Positions 21,991 to 36,278 of a stretch of 64,000 nucleotides of DNA are shown piece by piece (position 1 is the stretch's first letter; every line of letters begins with the position of its first letter). The translations under genes and the position numbers were made by a program. Below the pieces are notes generated by a model. It was not told the origin of the DNA. It did not search any database and saw nothing but the letters and a program-made list of their open reading frames with translations. Source of the DNA: Linnemannia elongata (lineage: Eukaryota > Mortierellomycota > Mortierellomycetes > Mortierellales > Mortierellaceae). The DNA lies in the NCBI GenBank assembly GCA_036320915.1, contig JAXBDG010000001.1, forward strand, positions 186,001 to 250,000, in the 5' to 3' direction.

Positions 21991-24245
21991 TATAAGTAAG
22001 GGTATGTCAACTTTTGATCGAGGGAAGGTGAGGCGTTAAAGCGGTCGACGTTATTGTGTGCGTGAAACTACTAAGGTGTTGACATCCACACGAGAATGGG
22101 GGTATAGAATGCGATGGAAGTGTAAAGAATGAGAAGAGGGAGTGTCTTCAAAAAAATAAAAAAAGCGATGGGGGAAAGAGGTCAGGAGAAAAGACGAGAA
22201 GAGAAGAGAGGAAAGGAGAGGGTATAGGCAATTGGGCGGTTGACGATTGACGGGATGGAGGAGGAGTGATGAAGAGGAGAAAGAGAGGAGAGAGGGGAGG
22301 TAGACAAAGAAAGGTGCGACAACAACAAAAAGCGTAAAGAAAAGAATAAAAGAAAAGAGAACAAAAAAGAGGTGGCAATTGTGGTGGTAATTTTCCGATG
22401 GGCGGAGATGGTGCCCCACTGCTGCTGCGACGATGCGACTCTGCGTTGTGTTTCGATCGCATTTTAATCAAAGGTGTACACGCACTCTCTCCTATGCAGG
22501 GCACACATATATTTTCAGAGACAGAAACAGCCACCCCTACTTAACCTATCCTGCGCCGTTACCGACCAACAAGGGCTGTTGGTGTCGACTTTGTCTTTTT
22601 CATCTTTGTTCTTGTTCCCCCTCTCATTTCTTTTGTTTGCCTTCTTTTCAGGGGTGATTTTCCATTCCCTCTTCCCTTGGCACTTTTTCATTCATAGAAG
22701 AAGATAATTCAATGACAAAGAAGCAAAAGCGCAACCGCTTCCAAGTAGCCTCTTCCTTCCGCCGGAGTATGCTCCGTGAACCAACCTACTTTTCCTCTAC
22801 AATGATCGATAAAAACCCACTGAGACTCAGCCCGAAGCAGAACCGCAAAAATTGTTTCTGCGTGGATTAAAGGAGAACAAGTGCTCTCGACTTTAAATCA
22901 AGATAGACAAACCTGCTTGTCCGCACTGGGCAATTATTATTTTTGTCTTCTCGACCCAGAGTCGTATGAGCACCACAACAACACAACCCCCCTGGATAGA
23001 ACTAGCCCTTCCTCTTCCTCAATTGAACAACTGGACTACCAACTCCTTACACCCGTGGGCCTACAGCCGTTACTTCTTGGCAAAAGCATCTTTTTTTTTT
23101 TTTTTTGCTATCATCAATGCCATGCGCATGCGCAATTCTGCAGTACCACGTCTCATTCTTAGCCTAAGGCAGGGTCTGGCCCTCTGTCTCATCCTTCGAC
23201 TAAGCACAGTCAGTCGACTCTTGTTCATATTGTCTTTGCGTAGCCAACGATATTGCTATTCCATGCCGCTGCCCTCAGCACCGTTTTCAGCAAAAAAAAA
23301 AAAAAAAAAAAAAAAAATATGTCTTGGCCACAGCCTTCATTCATCGCTTCTGCTGCGTAGAGAATGCATTGTTTTGGGGGTCGACTTTTTCTCCTATCAG
23401 TCACCTCGAGAATGTTTGCTATCCCAGGTGTCGCTCTCCCGGTAGAACAAGGAAAAGAATAGAATTCATAGAAGCCTCAAACAAAGACAATCCGTTAAGA
23501 TTTTGATTTTTTTTTCGCAATTGAGCGATATGGCCGCTTGGGAGATATTTTTTTTTATTTCGTGGTGATGATGATAGTTTGGTCGATGAATGTTGTTGGT
23601 ACTTTTGTTGTTCCAGCTATCCAATCGAAGTCTGTTGTTCTGCCATGTCCAAAACTTTCGTTTTGCTCAGTCTCTTCCCTTTGCGAAGAACGTTTGGGAA
23701 CTTAGTACCCCTTAACCTTCCGTGGCATCCCAATGTCCTAAGGATGGTATGAACTGTATGTAAAGATTTCGGCACAGGAGCAGTGGCAAAATGTCAGTTA
23801 TTTCCTATATGGCAAGGAAATAAATGTTTTTTTTTTTTTTTTCCATCCGCTTTGCCTTTGCCACCAATCTCAATTCATTTCACCACAACTTCCTCGCCTA
23901 TATCATCACCACCTCGTCCTTTTGATTATACTGCCACCTTTTTATCGTCTCTCCATCGCCCTTTACTTTTAGTCCTCTTCTTATTTCATCATCACTGCGT
24001 GCCCTGCTCTTTCTCATGTTTTTTATTTTCATAAAAACACCATCCGCGGCGGTTCCGAACAGCCTAGCAATAACAATAAGAGACCATTAACAGCCACCTA
24101 AAAAAAATGTAAAGATATGAACGCAACCGACGCCAACGGCAAAAATAAAGAAGAATGTCAGAGGGGGAATGTGCAGCAAAAAAAAAAAATGCGGCTCGTT
24201 TGATGTATTCTGGATCCCTCATTGGGACTTGAAAGAAAGGAAGAG

Positions 24246-24295
<50 letters not shown>
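21991..24295. other. Intergenic region upstream of the ABC transporter gene
   Basis: From 22130 to 22370 the plus strand is GA-rich, that is, a CT-rich leader reading toward the ABC transporter. A runs lie at 23292-23317 (26 A) and 24246-24294 (49 A). A 52-codon basic frame at 22712-22870 is too weak to call. No gene is recognised in these 2.3 kb. Confidence 0.5.
24246..24294. repeat. Poly-A/T tract, 49 bp
   Basis: A pure run of 49 A on the plus strand ends one base before the stop codon of the minus-strand gene at 24296-25436, so its mRNA would carry a U tract immediately after the stop. It is one of the longest homopolymers in the window. Confidence 0.9.
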
Positions 24296-24297
<2 letters not shown>

Positions 24298-25436
24298 AAC
24301 GAATTGTGTTTTGCTCGATCCCAACATCAGAACTACTCCTCTCATGCCGATCCATAATCCCTCTATGACCCTCTCCTCCACCACCACCACCAACAGCATG
24401 TCGCCTCATCCACCCCTCTCTTCTCCACTGTCTTTGTCGCTCACGTCCTCCTCCTCCTGTCATTTGAAAATCCTCAGGATCACTATCATGATAATAGTCC
24501 AGCCCTTCCATCCTCGAAGCCCACTCCTGAGCACGCGCACGCATCCGCATCAATGGACTTGAAGGTGGGGGTCTCTGGTGCATATAGTGCATCTGGTGAT
24601 GACTTTGTGGCTGGAACTGATACTGGTGTTGACTATGAGGCCGACCTTCGAGAGTAGCAGGCTCAAACGCCACTTCAAGCTGTCCAGTTCCTTCTTCTCT
24701 TCCCGGCCACTGCTCCTGCTCATACTCCTGCTCATACTCCTGGTGTAGGTCCTGATCCTGGCCATCATCGACGATAGAAGTCGGAGATGTCGTAAAGGGT
24801 TCTCGGGAACCACCACCACCTGCACCAACACCCACATCCATCATGGAGGAGGGCGACAAGAAATTCGAGACGGATACAGAACTGGACGACAGGATCTGAG
24901 GAAGCGGTGGACCACGGTACCCCAACGCTCCTCTCCGTCTATTCAACAGCGCCGATGTACTGTAATGATTATTTCTCCCACGCCTATCCGAGGAGTTGCT
25001 ATTGTTACTGTGGAAGTTGTGGGCGTTGTGGTGATTGTCGCCCAAGGTGGTCAGGTCATGAAAAAGTGAGTGTCGGAACCGATAATCAGGGAGGCGTGTG
25101 TCAATGTATCCTGAGTGAGTGGTAGCAGCGGAAGTTCCTGTTATTGTAGTAGTTGATAACGCGGAAGAGAGGTTGTGAAGTTCTTGATGACGTGCTTGGC
25201 GGATGGCGGATCCGAGGCGGATGATGTGGCGGTGGCGGCATTCGGGGCATTGGCAGTCTGCTGCCAGACAGATATTCGACCGTGCTATTGGAAAGAGAGA
25301 GAGACACAGAGAAGGTGATTAATAACGCTATTTTGGTACAATAGGGAAGCAACATTGGAGGTTACGAATAAAACAATTGTGTGCAGTCGCTACCTCGATC
25401 TGCATCTACTTCAATGACAGGGATGGGGATACCCAT
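24296..25436 (-). CDS. Hypothetical protein with a short Cys cluster
   Basis: Two exons, 25436-25394 and 25284-24296, give 343 residues; the 109-bp intron is GT-AG and in phase. The N-terminus (MGIPIPVIEVDADR) leads into a short Cys cluster, CLAADCQCPECRHRH (C-x4-C-x-C-x2-C-x-H), which could bind a metal. The rest is low complexity: Asn/His/Ser, an acidic Gln/Glu repeat (EYEQEYEQEQ), Met/His/Gln-rich and finally Gly/Arg-rich sequence. A further upstream 16-nt exon (25598-25583), joined over a 141-bp intron, would extend the start to MCFNHTLMGIP; I cannot decide between the two starts. No family recognised. The stop is followed directly by a 49-bp T tract in the mRNA. Confidence 0.6.
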
Positions 25437-25598
25437 TAATGCTATACAGCAACACACCAAGCAAAGAGGAGAGAAAGTGAATGATAGGAAAAGCAAAAGG
25501 AGTGCGTTCAAGTAAGTACAAAAGAGAGGAGGCGAGGGGTAGAGATGGATGGACAACGACAAAACTGAAAATGGACACCTACTGTGATTAAAGCACAT

Positions 25599-26018
25599 CG
25601 ATACATACGAAGGAAAAGGATCGAAAAGGGAAGAAAAACCTCTTCTTCTTGTGTTTGAGCCCAACACACGGACCACCTCGATTACACCCAGCCCAGCCTG
25701 AGTAATTGGCTGAAGAGAACAAGCAACACCGCCCGGCGATTTTTAAATCGCGAATCTTCGCTATGGTCAGTACAGATTAGCATGCACACAGAAGGACATT
25801 GCACCAAACAACCAAGAGTCGTCCCAAAAAGGCACAGCCTTTTTTTTATTATGTTTAAGTATTGTAATATTAGGGATATTAGGGATTAGAAAAGTATGGG
25901 TTATTGGGGGTCATAAGTGTCATTAGCAGGAAGTGTATAACAAGTCTCAATTCGCGAACGGCGCTTGTCACCACCTATTTTGTTTTCTTATATCGGTCTA
26001 TCTTTATCCTGAGTCCGT
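25599..26018. other. Spacer between two minus-strand genes
   Basis: About 420 bp of AT-rich sequence lies between the CH-like gene stop and the possible first exon of the Cys-cluster gene. It presumably holds the latter's promoter. No coding frame is supported. Confidence 0.4.
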
Positions 26019-28478
26019 TCAAAAATCAAGAGGGAAGATGGTAGGGGCAAGTACAGGGGACGCAGCCCTTTTAGCCTCAAGGGTCTCTTTCGCCTCATGG
26101 ATCCCACGCATGACAATAAGCTTGACCCAGGTCTCGAGTTGTTGGCGACCCAAGTCGGTCTGCTTGACGATATCGATGGGATTGAAGGAACTTTGATCGA
26201 TCTTGAATTCCAATCGGAACTTGCACGCCCTACACATGAAGGAAGAAATAAAAGCGTGTTAGGGTAAGGGTCACATACTTGTTTTTTGTTTGATTGTTCA
26301 AGTGTCAAAACATTGACACGAATGAGGATGTAAGGGGGGACGTACTGGATCAAGAAACGCCAGTTATCGGCACCACGCCAGGTGCGTGTGGTGTCCTCAT
26401 GGACCTTGTCGACGACTCCAAAGGGCATGTTGGTAAGACTGATGAATGCATTGAACACCTTGCATATCACATATCCGTCGCTGTGATATCGGAGGATAAG
26501 AAAAAGAAAGCATGCAGGGTCAGTTTTTGTGGGACAAATCAAATAATTCCATGCATATTGCTAATATATATGAGACGATAGAAGGAGGCGAAGACGTGGT
26601 ATGGTATGTACCTAAGGGCGTTCAAGAAGGCGGTCTTGTCGGTGGATGGAGAAGGGAGTGCGTCGCGAGTTGCGGGCTTGAAGAACTCGAGGAATGCATG
26701 GCAGCGGTCTATCAACGTAGTCATCACCATGCGATCAAAGAGGCTTGTTGGTTAGTCTACGTTCATCCATCTTGCCAAAAGAACCGTGACAGGATCATGG
26801 AGTACAACGCAAAGGTCTCGTCGTTCGTTAGAAGAACACTCACCCAAAGATATCTGCTCTCCTTCCTCAGTCGTCCACTCGTCATCATTAATCCACTTGG
26901 GCAAAGTCTGGGTGTCAGCCTCAGAGCCATCGTTGCCAGCACCACTTGAGATCAGCAATTGCTCCAACTGAGTTTCAATCTTCTCGACCTGGGGCTTGAA
27001 AAGATGCTCCTGGACTATGGCAAGGTACTCCTTCATCGCGGCCCGTTCAGCCTCCAGGTCTCCAAAGCTGAGTCGCGCGTAGCAATAGTCCTCCGGGTGG
27101 TCCATCTCGTTCTCAGAGTCCATGACCCGGTTTTCCTGCTCCATAAGCGACAGCATCTCGATAACAGATAGGGCCGCCTGACGATGGATGATCAAAGCCG
27201 AGGCCGAGAGGACAGGAGCATGCATAGAGTAGGTCCTGATAGACGAGATGGCCTTGGTCGAGGACTCGAGCAGCGCCAGCATGTCGACAGAGACATTGTC
27301 GTACCGGTGTTGTTGCTGTGTGTTGAGCGAATTGCTCGAAAAATCTTTGCCGTGTCCCAGTTGGTGTGACATATCGTTCTCGTCGATAGAGATGGGCGAA
27401 TCCAATGGCGACTGGTCGTAGTGTTGTCGTCCGTTTCTCGAATGCGCTGAGGGTGAAGGGTAGCTGATGATGCCCCAGATCTCCAGGACCTGTTGGATGT
27501 CCTCGTGGCAGTTCCTCAGTAGGACCTCTGGGCTGGGTGCCATCAATCCTGCGCGGGGTCCGATTGAGTCGACAAAGCTCATCTTGGCAAAGTCAAAGTT
27601 CAACAGCCTATTATAAAACAAGGGGAGAGAATAGAAGACATGAGGTCAGACAACCGTCCACATAGCATACGCATCCTTGAGCAGGGAGGGCATAACGTTC
27701 GGGATTCAAGCAAGGGGGTTGTTGCATCATTGTGTGTGTATGCCGCCTTTGCTTTTGTAGTCGTTACTGTTGTTTGTTGCAAGGCGCATGCATGCTCAAC
27801 GCCAAGCAAAAACAATTAAAAAAAAAGAGCGCATTTGTGACAGAAACAATAACACTTACCCCTCACAAATGGACCCACCAGAGGCATAGTACTTTTGCAG
27901 GTATGTGATGGAACCCAATGCCCGGATGCTGGCTCTCTTCCTGGCGTTGTTCGACAACTGCCTCATTTGTCTGTGTATTTTTGTGTCATTCCCCAATAAA
28001 ATGTGAATAAGAGAAAAGGATAATGGATGTCAGTATAATAGACAACAGGAGCCACATTAGAATCGCATGGATCGAGTTATCCCTCAATGCATTGACCATG
28101 GCACCTGTATGCGCGTGAGTGTGACAGAGAGACAGAGAGTACAACATTTCTCATCTCGATCCTCCGCGCGCATTGCGCATTGATTGGCGAATGCCAAATC
28201 GTTCTTTCTCCGCGCCTTATTATTTTTCCAACATACCTTGGCTTGACATATCCTTCGGCAAACTTGAGTGCGCTCATTCTATACCCAGCAGGAGGTGGAA
28301 TATTATTGTACGATGTCGATTTTTGATGTATTCCATGATGTGATTCGTCGTGGTGGTTGAGTTGCCGGGTATCGAGATCGTCATAGACACCAATGCCACC
28401 GACAGTAGAGGAACGTTCCCGTTTTTGGTGAAGCAAACGAAAGAGGTAAAAGATATAACTGTCAGCGGGTTTTCTCAT
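26019..28478 (-). CDS. Conserved-looking fungal protein with a C-terminal calponin-homology-like region
   Basis: Six exons (28478-28237, 27970-27860, 27607-26844, 26708-26612, 26480-26346, 26229-26019) give 519 residues in consistent phase. It has no signal peptide. The N-terminus contains YIFYLFRLLHQKRE and a Lys/Arg-rich KPRQMRQLSNNARKRAS. A helical middle part follows (FVDSIGPRAGL, CHEDIQQVLEIWG, then long Glu/Leu-rich helices). The last 140 residues show a pattern like a divergent calponin-homology domain: SDGYVICKVFNAF (DGxxLCKLxN-like), WRGADNWRFLIQACKF (the eNixxFlxA helix), then FNPIDIVKQTDLGRQQLETW. In known families CH domains bind actin or microtubules or act in signalling. This assignment is by eye and tentative. 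The exon starting at 26708 has an alternative reading that cannot be joined in phase. Confidence 0.75.
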
Positions 28479-31400
28479 CTTGTATTATCGGTGGGGGATA
28501 TCAACAAAGAGATAGGAAAGGGAAGAGTTGAAAGGGAGAGGGGTGGCAGGGAAACAGTTGTAGGGTTCTTGCTGTTGATTTTTTGTTTTGTTCTTTTTTT
28601 GAATGGAAGGTGTTCTTGAGAAGAGGCTGAGGAGGAGAATGTACAGTGATAGAATACAGAGGGCAAAGAAGAAACGTGAAATGAAGAGCAGTAAAGAGAA
28701 GAGAGAAGAGAGAGAGAGAAAAGACAGAGAGAGGGGAGGGGTAGATGAGGCGTGAAAGAAAGGAAGGGGGGTAGGTTGGTTGGTAGGGCGGTTCGTAGGT
28801 AGGTGGCAATCTAGTTAAGGAAGCAATGGGCGAGATATTTCTTTTTGGGGGCGCTTTTTTCGCGAGGGGGTGGGCGTCGTCCATTTCTTCTTTTCCTTCC
28901 ACCCCATCTTTCCTTTTTTCACTTCTTTCTATGTCCTCGTTGTTGTTTTTGTTGTTGTTATTTTAGGGAACGAGGGAGAGAGGGCCTCACAATTGTGTCC
29001 CAAGGAAGGAACAAAGGTCAAGGGGGTTGAAGAGAAAGGTGAGGCAAATAACTGAGGAAGACAAAGAACAACAAAAGGATAGAAGGGGATATCTTTGTCT
29101 GTCTTCAATTGTGCGTTCTTTGTTGCACAAACAAAAAAGTGGGTTTGATAAAGGTCCGTTTGTCAAAAGTCCAGGGAGACAGAGGGAAAGGGAAAGTGAA
29201 AGGGAGGACAATGTGTTTGGAGGATACTTTGGGTCAAGTATGATATGGTGCTAACCTTTAGTATTGTTATGAAATGGGGGACGACGGGAGAGAGGAATGA
29301 GTTGGTTGATTTCGTTGATCTGTTGTCGTGTCGAATTAGTTTGTGTTACAGAAGGCTTGATATAGATAGTGCGCGTGTGAATACAAGAAAGAGGAGGGAG
29401 AGAAGGAAAGGGCGCAATTAGTGGAGGATTGTTTTGTTTTGCAGAATGCAAGAGGGTGCAGATTGCAGTGAGAAGTAGAGGAGAAAAAAACAGAAAAGAG
29501 AGGTGGGAGGTGAAGGAGGGAAACGTAAAACAAAAGAGAGAAGAAAAGAAAGAGAATAAAAAGAGAGGAAAGATGAGAAAGAAGAAGAAGAAAGGGAAGG
29601 GTAAGGAGGAAAGGATGGAAGTGTGGTGTCAGGACAGAGGGAGGATGGGATCAAGGAAGATGATTAGGATTAGGATTAGGATTAGGATTAGGATTAGGAT
29701 GTCAGGCTATAGGTATGTGAAAGGGGATCATGGAAGACAAAGAAAAGAAAAAAAAGAAAAAGAAAAAGAAAAGAGCTGCAACCAACAAAGGGTCAAGGGC
29801 GAATGCAAAAAAGGGCTTATGAGGATGGGAACGGAGATGATGCAGATCTAAACAAAAGACAACGAGAGTATCAATGCTTTGCGATGTACTCTTCCATAAG
29901 CCCATCAAGATGGTTCATGGTGGGCTGTTACGTTACACCTTTTTTGTTTCGTGTTTGACAATTGTTAAAGCTCATTTGCTTAGCGTCGACATGGTTCATG
30001 GACACACCGCACCCTTTTTTGTTTCCACGAATTGGGTGTGTATGTATGTGTGCGTGTCTCTAGGATGGTTCAGCAGTTCTTTAATGAAGAAGTGTGGAAA
30101 CCAACTGAGCACCGACTATCCAGCTCCGCGAGAGTGTAAATTAAGAATTGCGCTCAAGTGCTTGGACCATCCAAACCATTGATCGGGTGTCTGTCTATCC
30201 TGGCAGAAGAAAAGGAGATGGGATCATGTTACAAATAGTGGCAAAAAGGAGCAGGGAGAGAGATAGGAGAAGGAGGATGTACTATGCCCGTTTGGACGCG
30301 GATGAGGCGACAAGGATCCATGGGGTGACACAAGAAACAAAAAAAAATGAGCACAGGAAGAAGAAGACGAATAGAGGTCAAGAGAGCAGCCTGGTTGGAT
30401 CCCTTTCTAGAGTATTAGTGATGTGCGACAAAGTGCAAGAGTACGAGAGCGCGAGAATGGCTAACCTGAACACCGAGTTCCCTCTCCTTTTCTCGAGACA
30501 AGTGAACTCGGTACGTCTTTGTCTATGTTACCACGGGAGAGGTAGAGAGAGACGTTGACGATGCGAAGCACTCTCTTGGCTTGTTTGTTTCTTTATCATA
30601 TGTTCATGCCCTCTATTGTCCTTATTTACTTCGAGGCAGCTTGTCAATCCGCCATTCTAAAGCCAGACCATTAGTGGTTGGAAGGAACAACCTCTTGAAA
30701 GGGGCAACCCATCTGATCATATCCATATGTCAAAACGCTTAACACCTTTGCGCCTTCAAATAGACCGATCCATCTCCGCGTTTTGTCATTTCGCAATAAT
30801 AACGTTCGAGAAGAACAAAGGGAGAAGAAAAGTCAAGGGGCACAAGGACAGAGAGAGAGAGAAAGAGAGAGTGAGAGGGAGAGGAATTTGGTGTTGTTGT
30901 GAAGCAGAATCATAGAATGGGTGGAGAAAAATTCAAGGAGACGAACGTACATCCGTACCGTACGAAAAAAAAAAGACAAAAAATAAAAAGGTGAAAGAGA
31001 GGAAGGGAAGGAAGAGGGAGTGAGAGCGAACGTATAATGGGAGGAAGTGAGAGAGCAAGAGGGAGTAGGTAAAGGTGAGAACGGCTTGGAGGGATGAATG
31101 AGCATTTGGACAGGACAAGGACGGGGCCCATTGTGCACCTTGAACAAGAGGAATCACGAGAGATAGAGGGCTATGTATTATGTACCTAGTCGTGCTAGTG
31201 GTGCTTCTCGGAACTTTCCCAGAGTGCCCATGGTCAGTGCCCTCTCTTTGCTTTTCATACACCTAGAAATACTCATCGTTAATCGATGATAGATGAGGGT
31301 GAGACCGATTGACTTTTTTGATCAATGGGGAAGGAATGATAGGACTGATTCCACTGGCGAGGGCGAATCGAAACAATGAAAGGAGTGTTCGAAAAGGGAC

Positions 31401-32612
31401 GACGACGGTCCTGGGCCTTTTTTTCATTCCAAGGGAACCAACATCGTAGGAATGATCTACGTCGACTCTTAAGCACTGGTACTACGAGGTGCTATTCGTA
31501 CTCATTTATGATATATGCAATGGGGAGTCCTCATTTTCGCCCACACAGACTAGAGATATGGCAACTAAGTAGCCGCTGGCAAGACTTGAAAGGTTGACTT
31601 GTGAACTCGAAAGATATGGTGCTGTCAAATGTCAAACAAGAGAACGTTTTATGATCACAGGCATGACTCAATCAGGAGAAAGTCTTATTAAGATGAACCA
31701 CCAGGCAAAGACAACGAGTTGCAACCATTTAAAGATCGGTCTTCTACACCCATGTAGGCATTCAGAAGTATCCAGCGGGGGAAGGTTATTATTATCGCCA
31801 TACCATGTACCATCATACTTCTCCCGTCTCAAGGTGTGCAAAAAAAGGGCATCGAAGAAAGAAGAAAAGGTAGTTAATATGACCCCTTCTCTCTTTTTTT
31901 CTTTTCCTGCCTTTCCCTTCATGTCAGCGAGATGGATACGAATGCACAATCTACACGGGATTCGGAACCATCCTCCAATTTCCTTCTCCCGTTTCTCCTT
32001 TTCTACTCCCTTCCTCTTTGCCCTCCTTAACTGCATCTTGCTGCGACTCGCCACTATCCTTCAGACATAAAGTGTCTCCTCCCGTCTCTTACCCTTTTTT
32101 TCTTCAGCTTCCCTCCCCTTCCTTTCTTGTTCGCTCAAAGTCCCAGTCCTTATCTCCCTTTTTTTTGCCTCTGTCCTCCCTTCTTCTGTCCCCTATGCAA
32201 CAATCACGTTCAGTGAGAAAAGAAAGGGTGAGAATATGTCGGAATTGACCTTTCGAACGAAAAAAAGCAAGCCAACGAAACGCCAGGGGGTGAAAAGAAG
32301 AAAAAGGCGACAATAACGTGAGTAGGGACCCGTCACCTCATGAAAGCGTACACCGGCTAGGCCACCCAAGCCAGGGTGACAAGGCAACAAACCATGACGG
32401 GATCATTTTTTACGACCCGACTATTTAATCCGCCACTCACCCCCATGCGACCCTGTTTTCTTTTCTTCTCTTTTTTTTCTCCTCTTCTTTCATCCTTTCC
32501 ACACGTTCCATCCTCCCACCACTGCCTTTGACGTTCTTGTTACCCACGCTCGCTCCTCTCCAAGTCTAGCACCTTCCAACAAACAAGCAAGCAAACAACC
32601 GATAACAACATC
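28479..32612. other. 4.1-kb region without a recognisable gene
   Basis: GA-rich stretches on the plus strand (about 28640-28760, 29380-29640, 30840-31090) are the reverse of the CT-rich leaders seen before other genes, so leftward promoters or 5' untranslated exons of the CH-like gene may lie here. A GATTAG hexanucleotide array lies at 29662-29700, and a CT-rich leader reads into the reticulon gene at about 31890-32600. Several 60-160-codon frames were inspected; none shows family features or sensible composition. No tRNA fold was found. Confidence 0.45.
29662..29700. repeat. Telomere-like hexanucleotide array (GATTAG)6.5
   Basis: Six and a half perfect copies of GATTAG (equivalently TTAGGA) lie in tandem. 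This differs by one base from the fungal telomere repeat TTAGGG. It is internal, flanked by ordinary GA-rich sequence, so it is either a chance microsatellite or a variant interstitial telomeric repeat. Confidence 0.9.
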
Positions 32613-34074
32613 ATGGATACCCAGATCGAGAAGCCATTCGCTGAGCACCAGAGCACCTTGACCGAGAACGCCGTCGACTCTGCTGCCCCTGCCCCTCGCG
32701 ATCGTAGCAGCAGCGACTCTCCCAAGCCCGCTCTCGATGGCAAGCATGGAACTCCTGGTAATTACGATGGATATTTACTTTGTTGTGCCACTTTCAACCT
32801 CGTCTACCATGAGACACAACACAAGGGGGTCAAGGTGTCTGTTAGGGCAGATGGTGTCTGTTGACGACTCGAACCGTGATTGTCCACAATGAATAGATAT
32901 ACCATCCACCAATTACTCACACCTCATAACACCCTTCCTTCACCCTTCCCTCTCTACTACCTTTCTTATAGGCCACTCAGAGTACATGAACCCCCGTCTG
33001 AGAAGCCTCCTCCTCTGGGAGAACCCCCGTCTATCAGGAGGAGTTCTTGCCGGATCGTTGACTGCAGTTCTCCTCTGCCGCTGGGTCTCGCTCCTGAACC
33101 TGGTCTCTGCGCTCTTTGTCTTTGGCATTTCAGCCTCGTTTGTCTATGTCAACGGATTAACCCTCTTTAACCGTGTCACCAACAAGCCTGCTGTTCGTCC
33201 CCTGGAGTAAGTGTGTCTTCCTTTCGTTTGGTGTTGGTGTTGGTGTGTCGTGTTTTGTCGTGTGTGCATTTGTCTTGTCTTCCTCCTTGCCATTTTCTTT
33301 TCTCCTTCCCCTGCCTTTTTGCGTTGGGATGCTAGTAAACCCCCCTACTTTTTCTTGAGCCTTCATACCAACCCCCTAGTGTCTAATCTTGCAGGTAAGA
33401 AAAAAAAGAACAGGTCAAAGCTAACGCACCCACTTCTCTCATTTCTCTTTCTTTACAAATAGGAGATACTACTCTCGCTCAGCAGAGTTTGTGCACTTGG
33501 ATTCGGACAAGCTCCACCGCCGAGTCGACTATATCACCGATGGCCTCAATGTCGTTTTGACTGAGTTGGCTAAAGTCGTCCTCATCGAGGATAACAAGCG
33601 CTCCCTCAAGGTAAAAAAAACAACAAAGAAGATATATTACTAAATGCTACGTTTGCAGTTTATGAAAACAAAAGACCGCCTTTTCCCGTCCGTGATACTA
33701 ACACGCCCTCCTTACCTTTCCTCCCGTGTCGCTTTTATCTTACTCCCTTCCTTCTCCCACCCTCACGCATACTTCCCTTCCTCCCACCTCAGTTCATCGG
33801 AATCTTCTACGCAATCTGGACCCTCCGCACCTGGTTCTCAACCACAACCCTTATCTCCATGATCCTCGTCTCGCTCTTCGCCGCACCCCGAATCTACATT
33901 GACAACCAGACCGTGATCGATGCTCAGATGGCAAAGACGAACGAGATTGTTCAGGCTCATGTGGGCAAGGGCAAACAGATTGCTCAAGAGCAGTTCTCGG
34001 CTGTTTATTCCAAGGCGGAGCAGTTTGCGCAGGATAAGGGGATTATGAAGAAGAGTGATAAGAAGACCGAGTAA
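32613..34074 (+). CDS. RTN1: Reticulon-like ER-shaping protein
   Basis: Four exons (32613-32757, 32972-33206, 33463-33610, 33793-34074) give 269 residues. A disordered N-terminus is followed by the reticulon homology domain beginning HSEYMNPRLRSLLLWENPRL. This holds two long hydrophobic hairpins (GGVLAGSLTAVLLCRW with LVSALFVFGISASFVYV; then FIGIFYAIWTLRTWF with LISMILVSLFAAPRIYI) separated by a polar loop of about 75 residues. In the family the hairpins wedge into the outer leaflet and curve ER tubules. The C-terminus is an amphipathic helix-rich tail (KGKQIAQEQFSAVYSKAEQF) ending in Lys-rich KKSDKKTE. Length fits fungal reticulons. Introns 2 and 3 are CT-rich. Confidence 0.9.
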
Positions 34075-34635
34075 GCTTGGTCAAAAAGGAAGGGGTGAGA
34101 GAAGGAGTGAGAGAAAAGGGATGCAAGTGGAGTTGCGGCAGCAGCAGAAGTTGAGGTAGTGGCTGTAGGAGGATCATAGAACGCATATTTGTACATAGGA
34201 AAATAACATTTTTCAGTCAATTGTTAATCGTGTGAGTGTTTGCTGTTGCTCTTTTTTTTTTTTTTTTTTTTTTTGTTTGTTTGTTTTCTCCGAAGTGCGT
34301 CAAAAGAGTCGAACAAGGACCCTGGCACACCCCTTAGCGCAACAAGAAAAAAAAATGGGTGCGTGCGTGAGAAGAGACCGAGGTATACGTGTTTAAGCCA
34401 GTCAACCAGCCATAAGTATGGTATTTTTTTTGTATTTATTTGAATGCAATAGTATGGTACATGAAATGCTTCTGGGGTCCCAGGGAGGAGAGAAAAGAAA
34501 ATAAAAACACAGAGTCCAACAAAAGGTGCAACGGGACTTGGGGCAGGTTGTGTGAGAGGGACTGATGAATTATGAATGAAAGAAAAAGAACAACAAGGAC
34601 AAAAAATAGATAAACAGAAGGAAGCGAGAGAATAT
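34075..34635. other. Convergent spacer between reticulon and PRMT1
   Basis: Both neighbours end here, so this holds their 3' flanks. A T tract at 34252-34274 (23 T) is present. No coding frame is supported. Confidence 0.5.
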
Positions 34636-36193
<1,558 letters not shown>

Positions 36194-36247
36194 GTTGATG
36201 GAATGAGGGGGGTGGGTGGAGAGGATGGGGTGAGGTTGTTGGAATGG

Positions 36248-36278
<31 letters not shown>

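Noticed and set aside
22712..22870. 52-residue basic frame (MTKKQKRNRFQ...)
   Set aside because: Short, no family, no clear leader or splice context; consistent with chance.
26709..26760. Extending the CH-like exon upstream (LFDRMVMTTLI)
   Set aside because: No donor in the preceding exon has the phase needed to join it; the ATAG acceptor at 26709 fits the frame.
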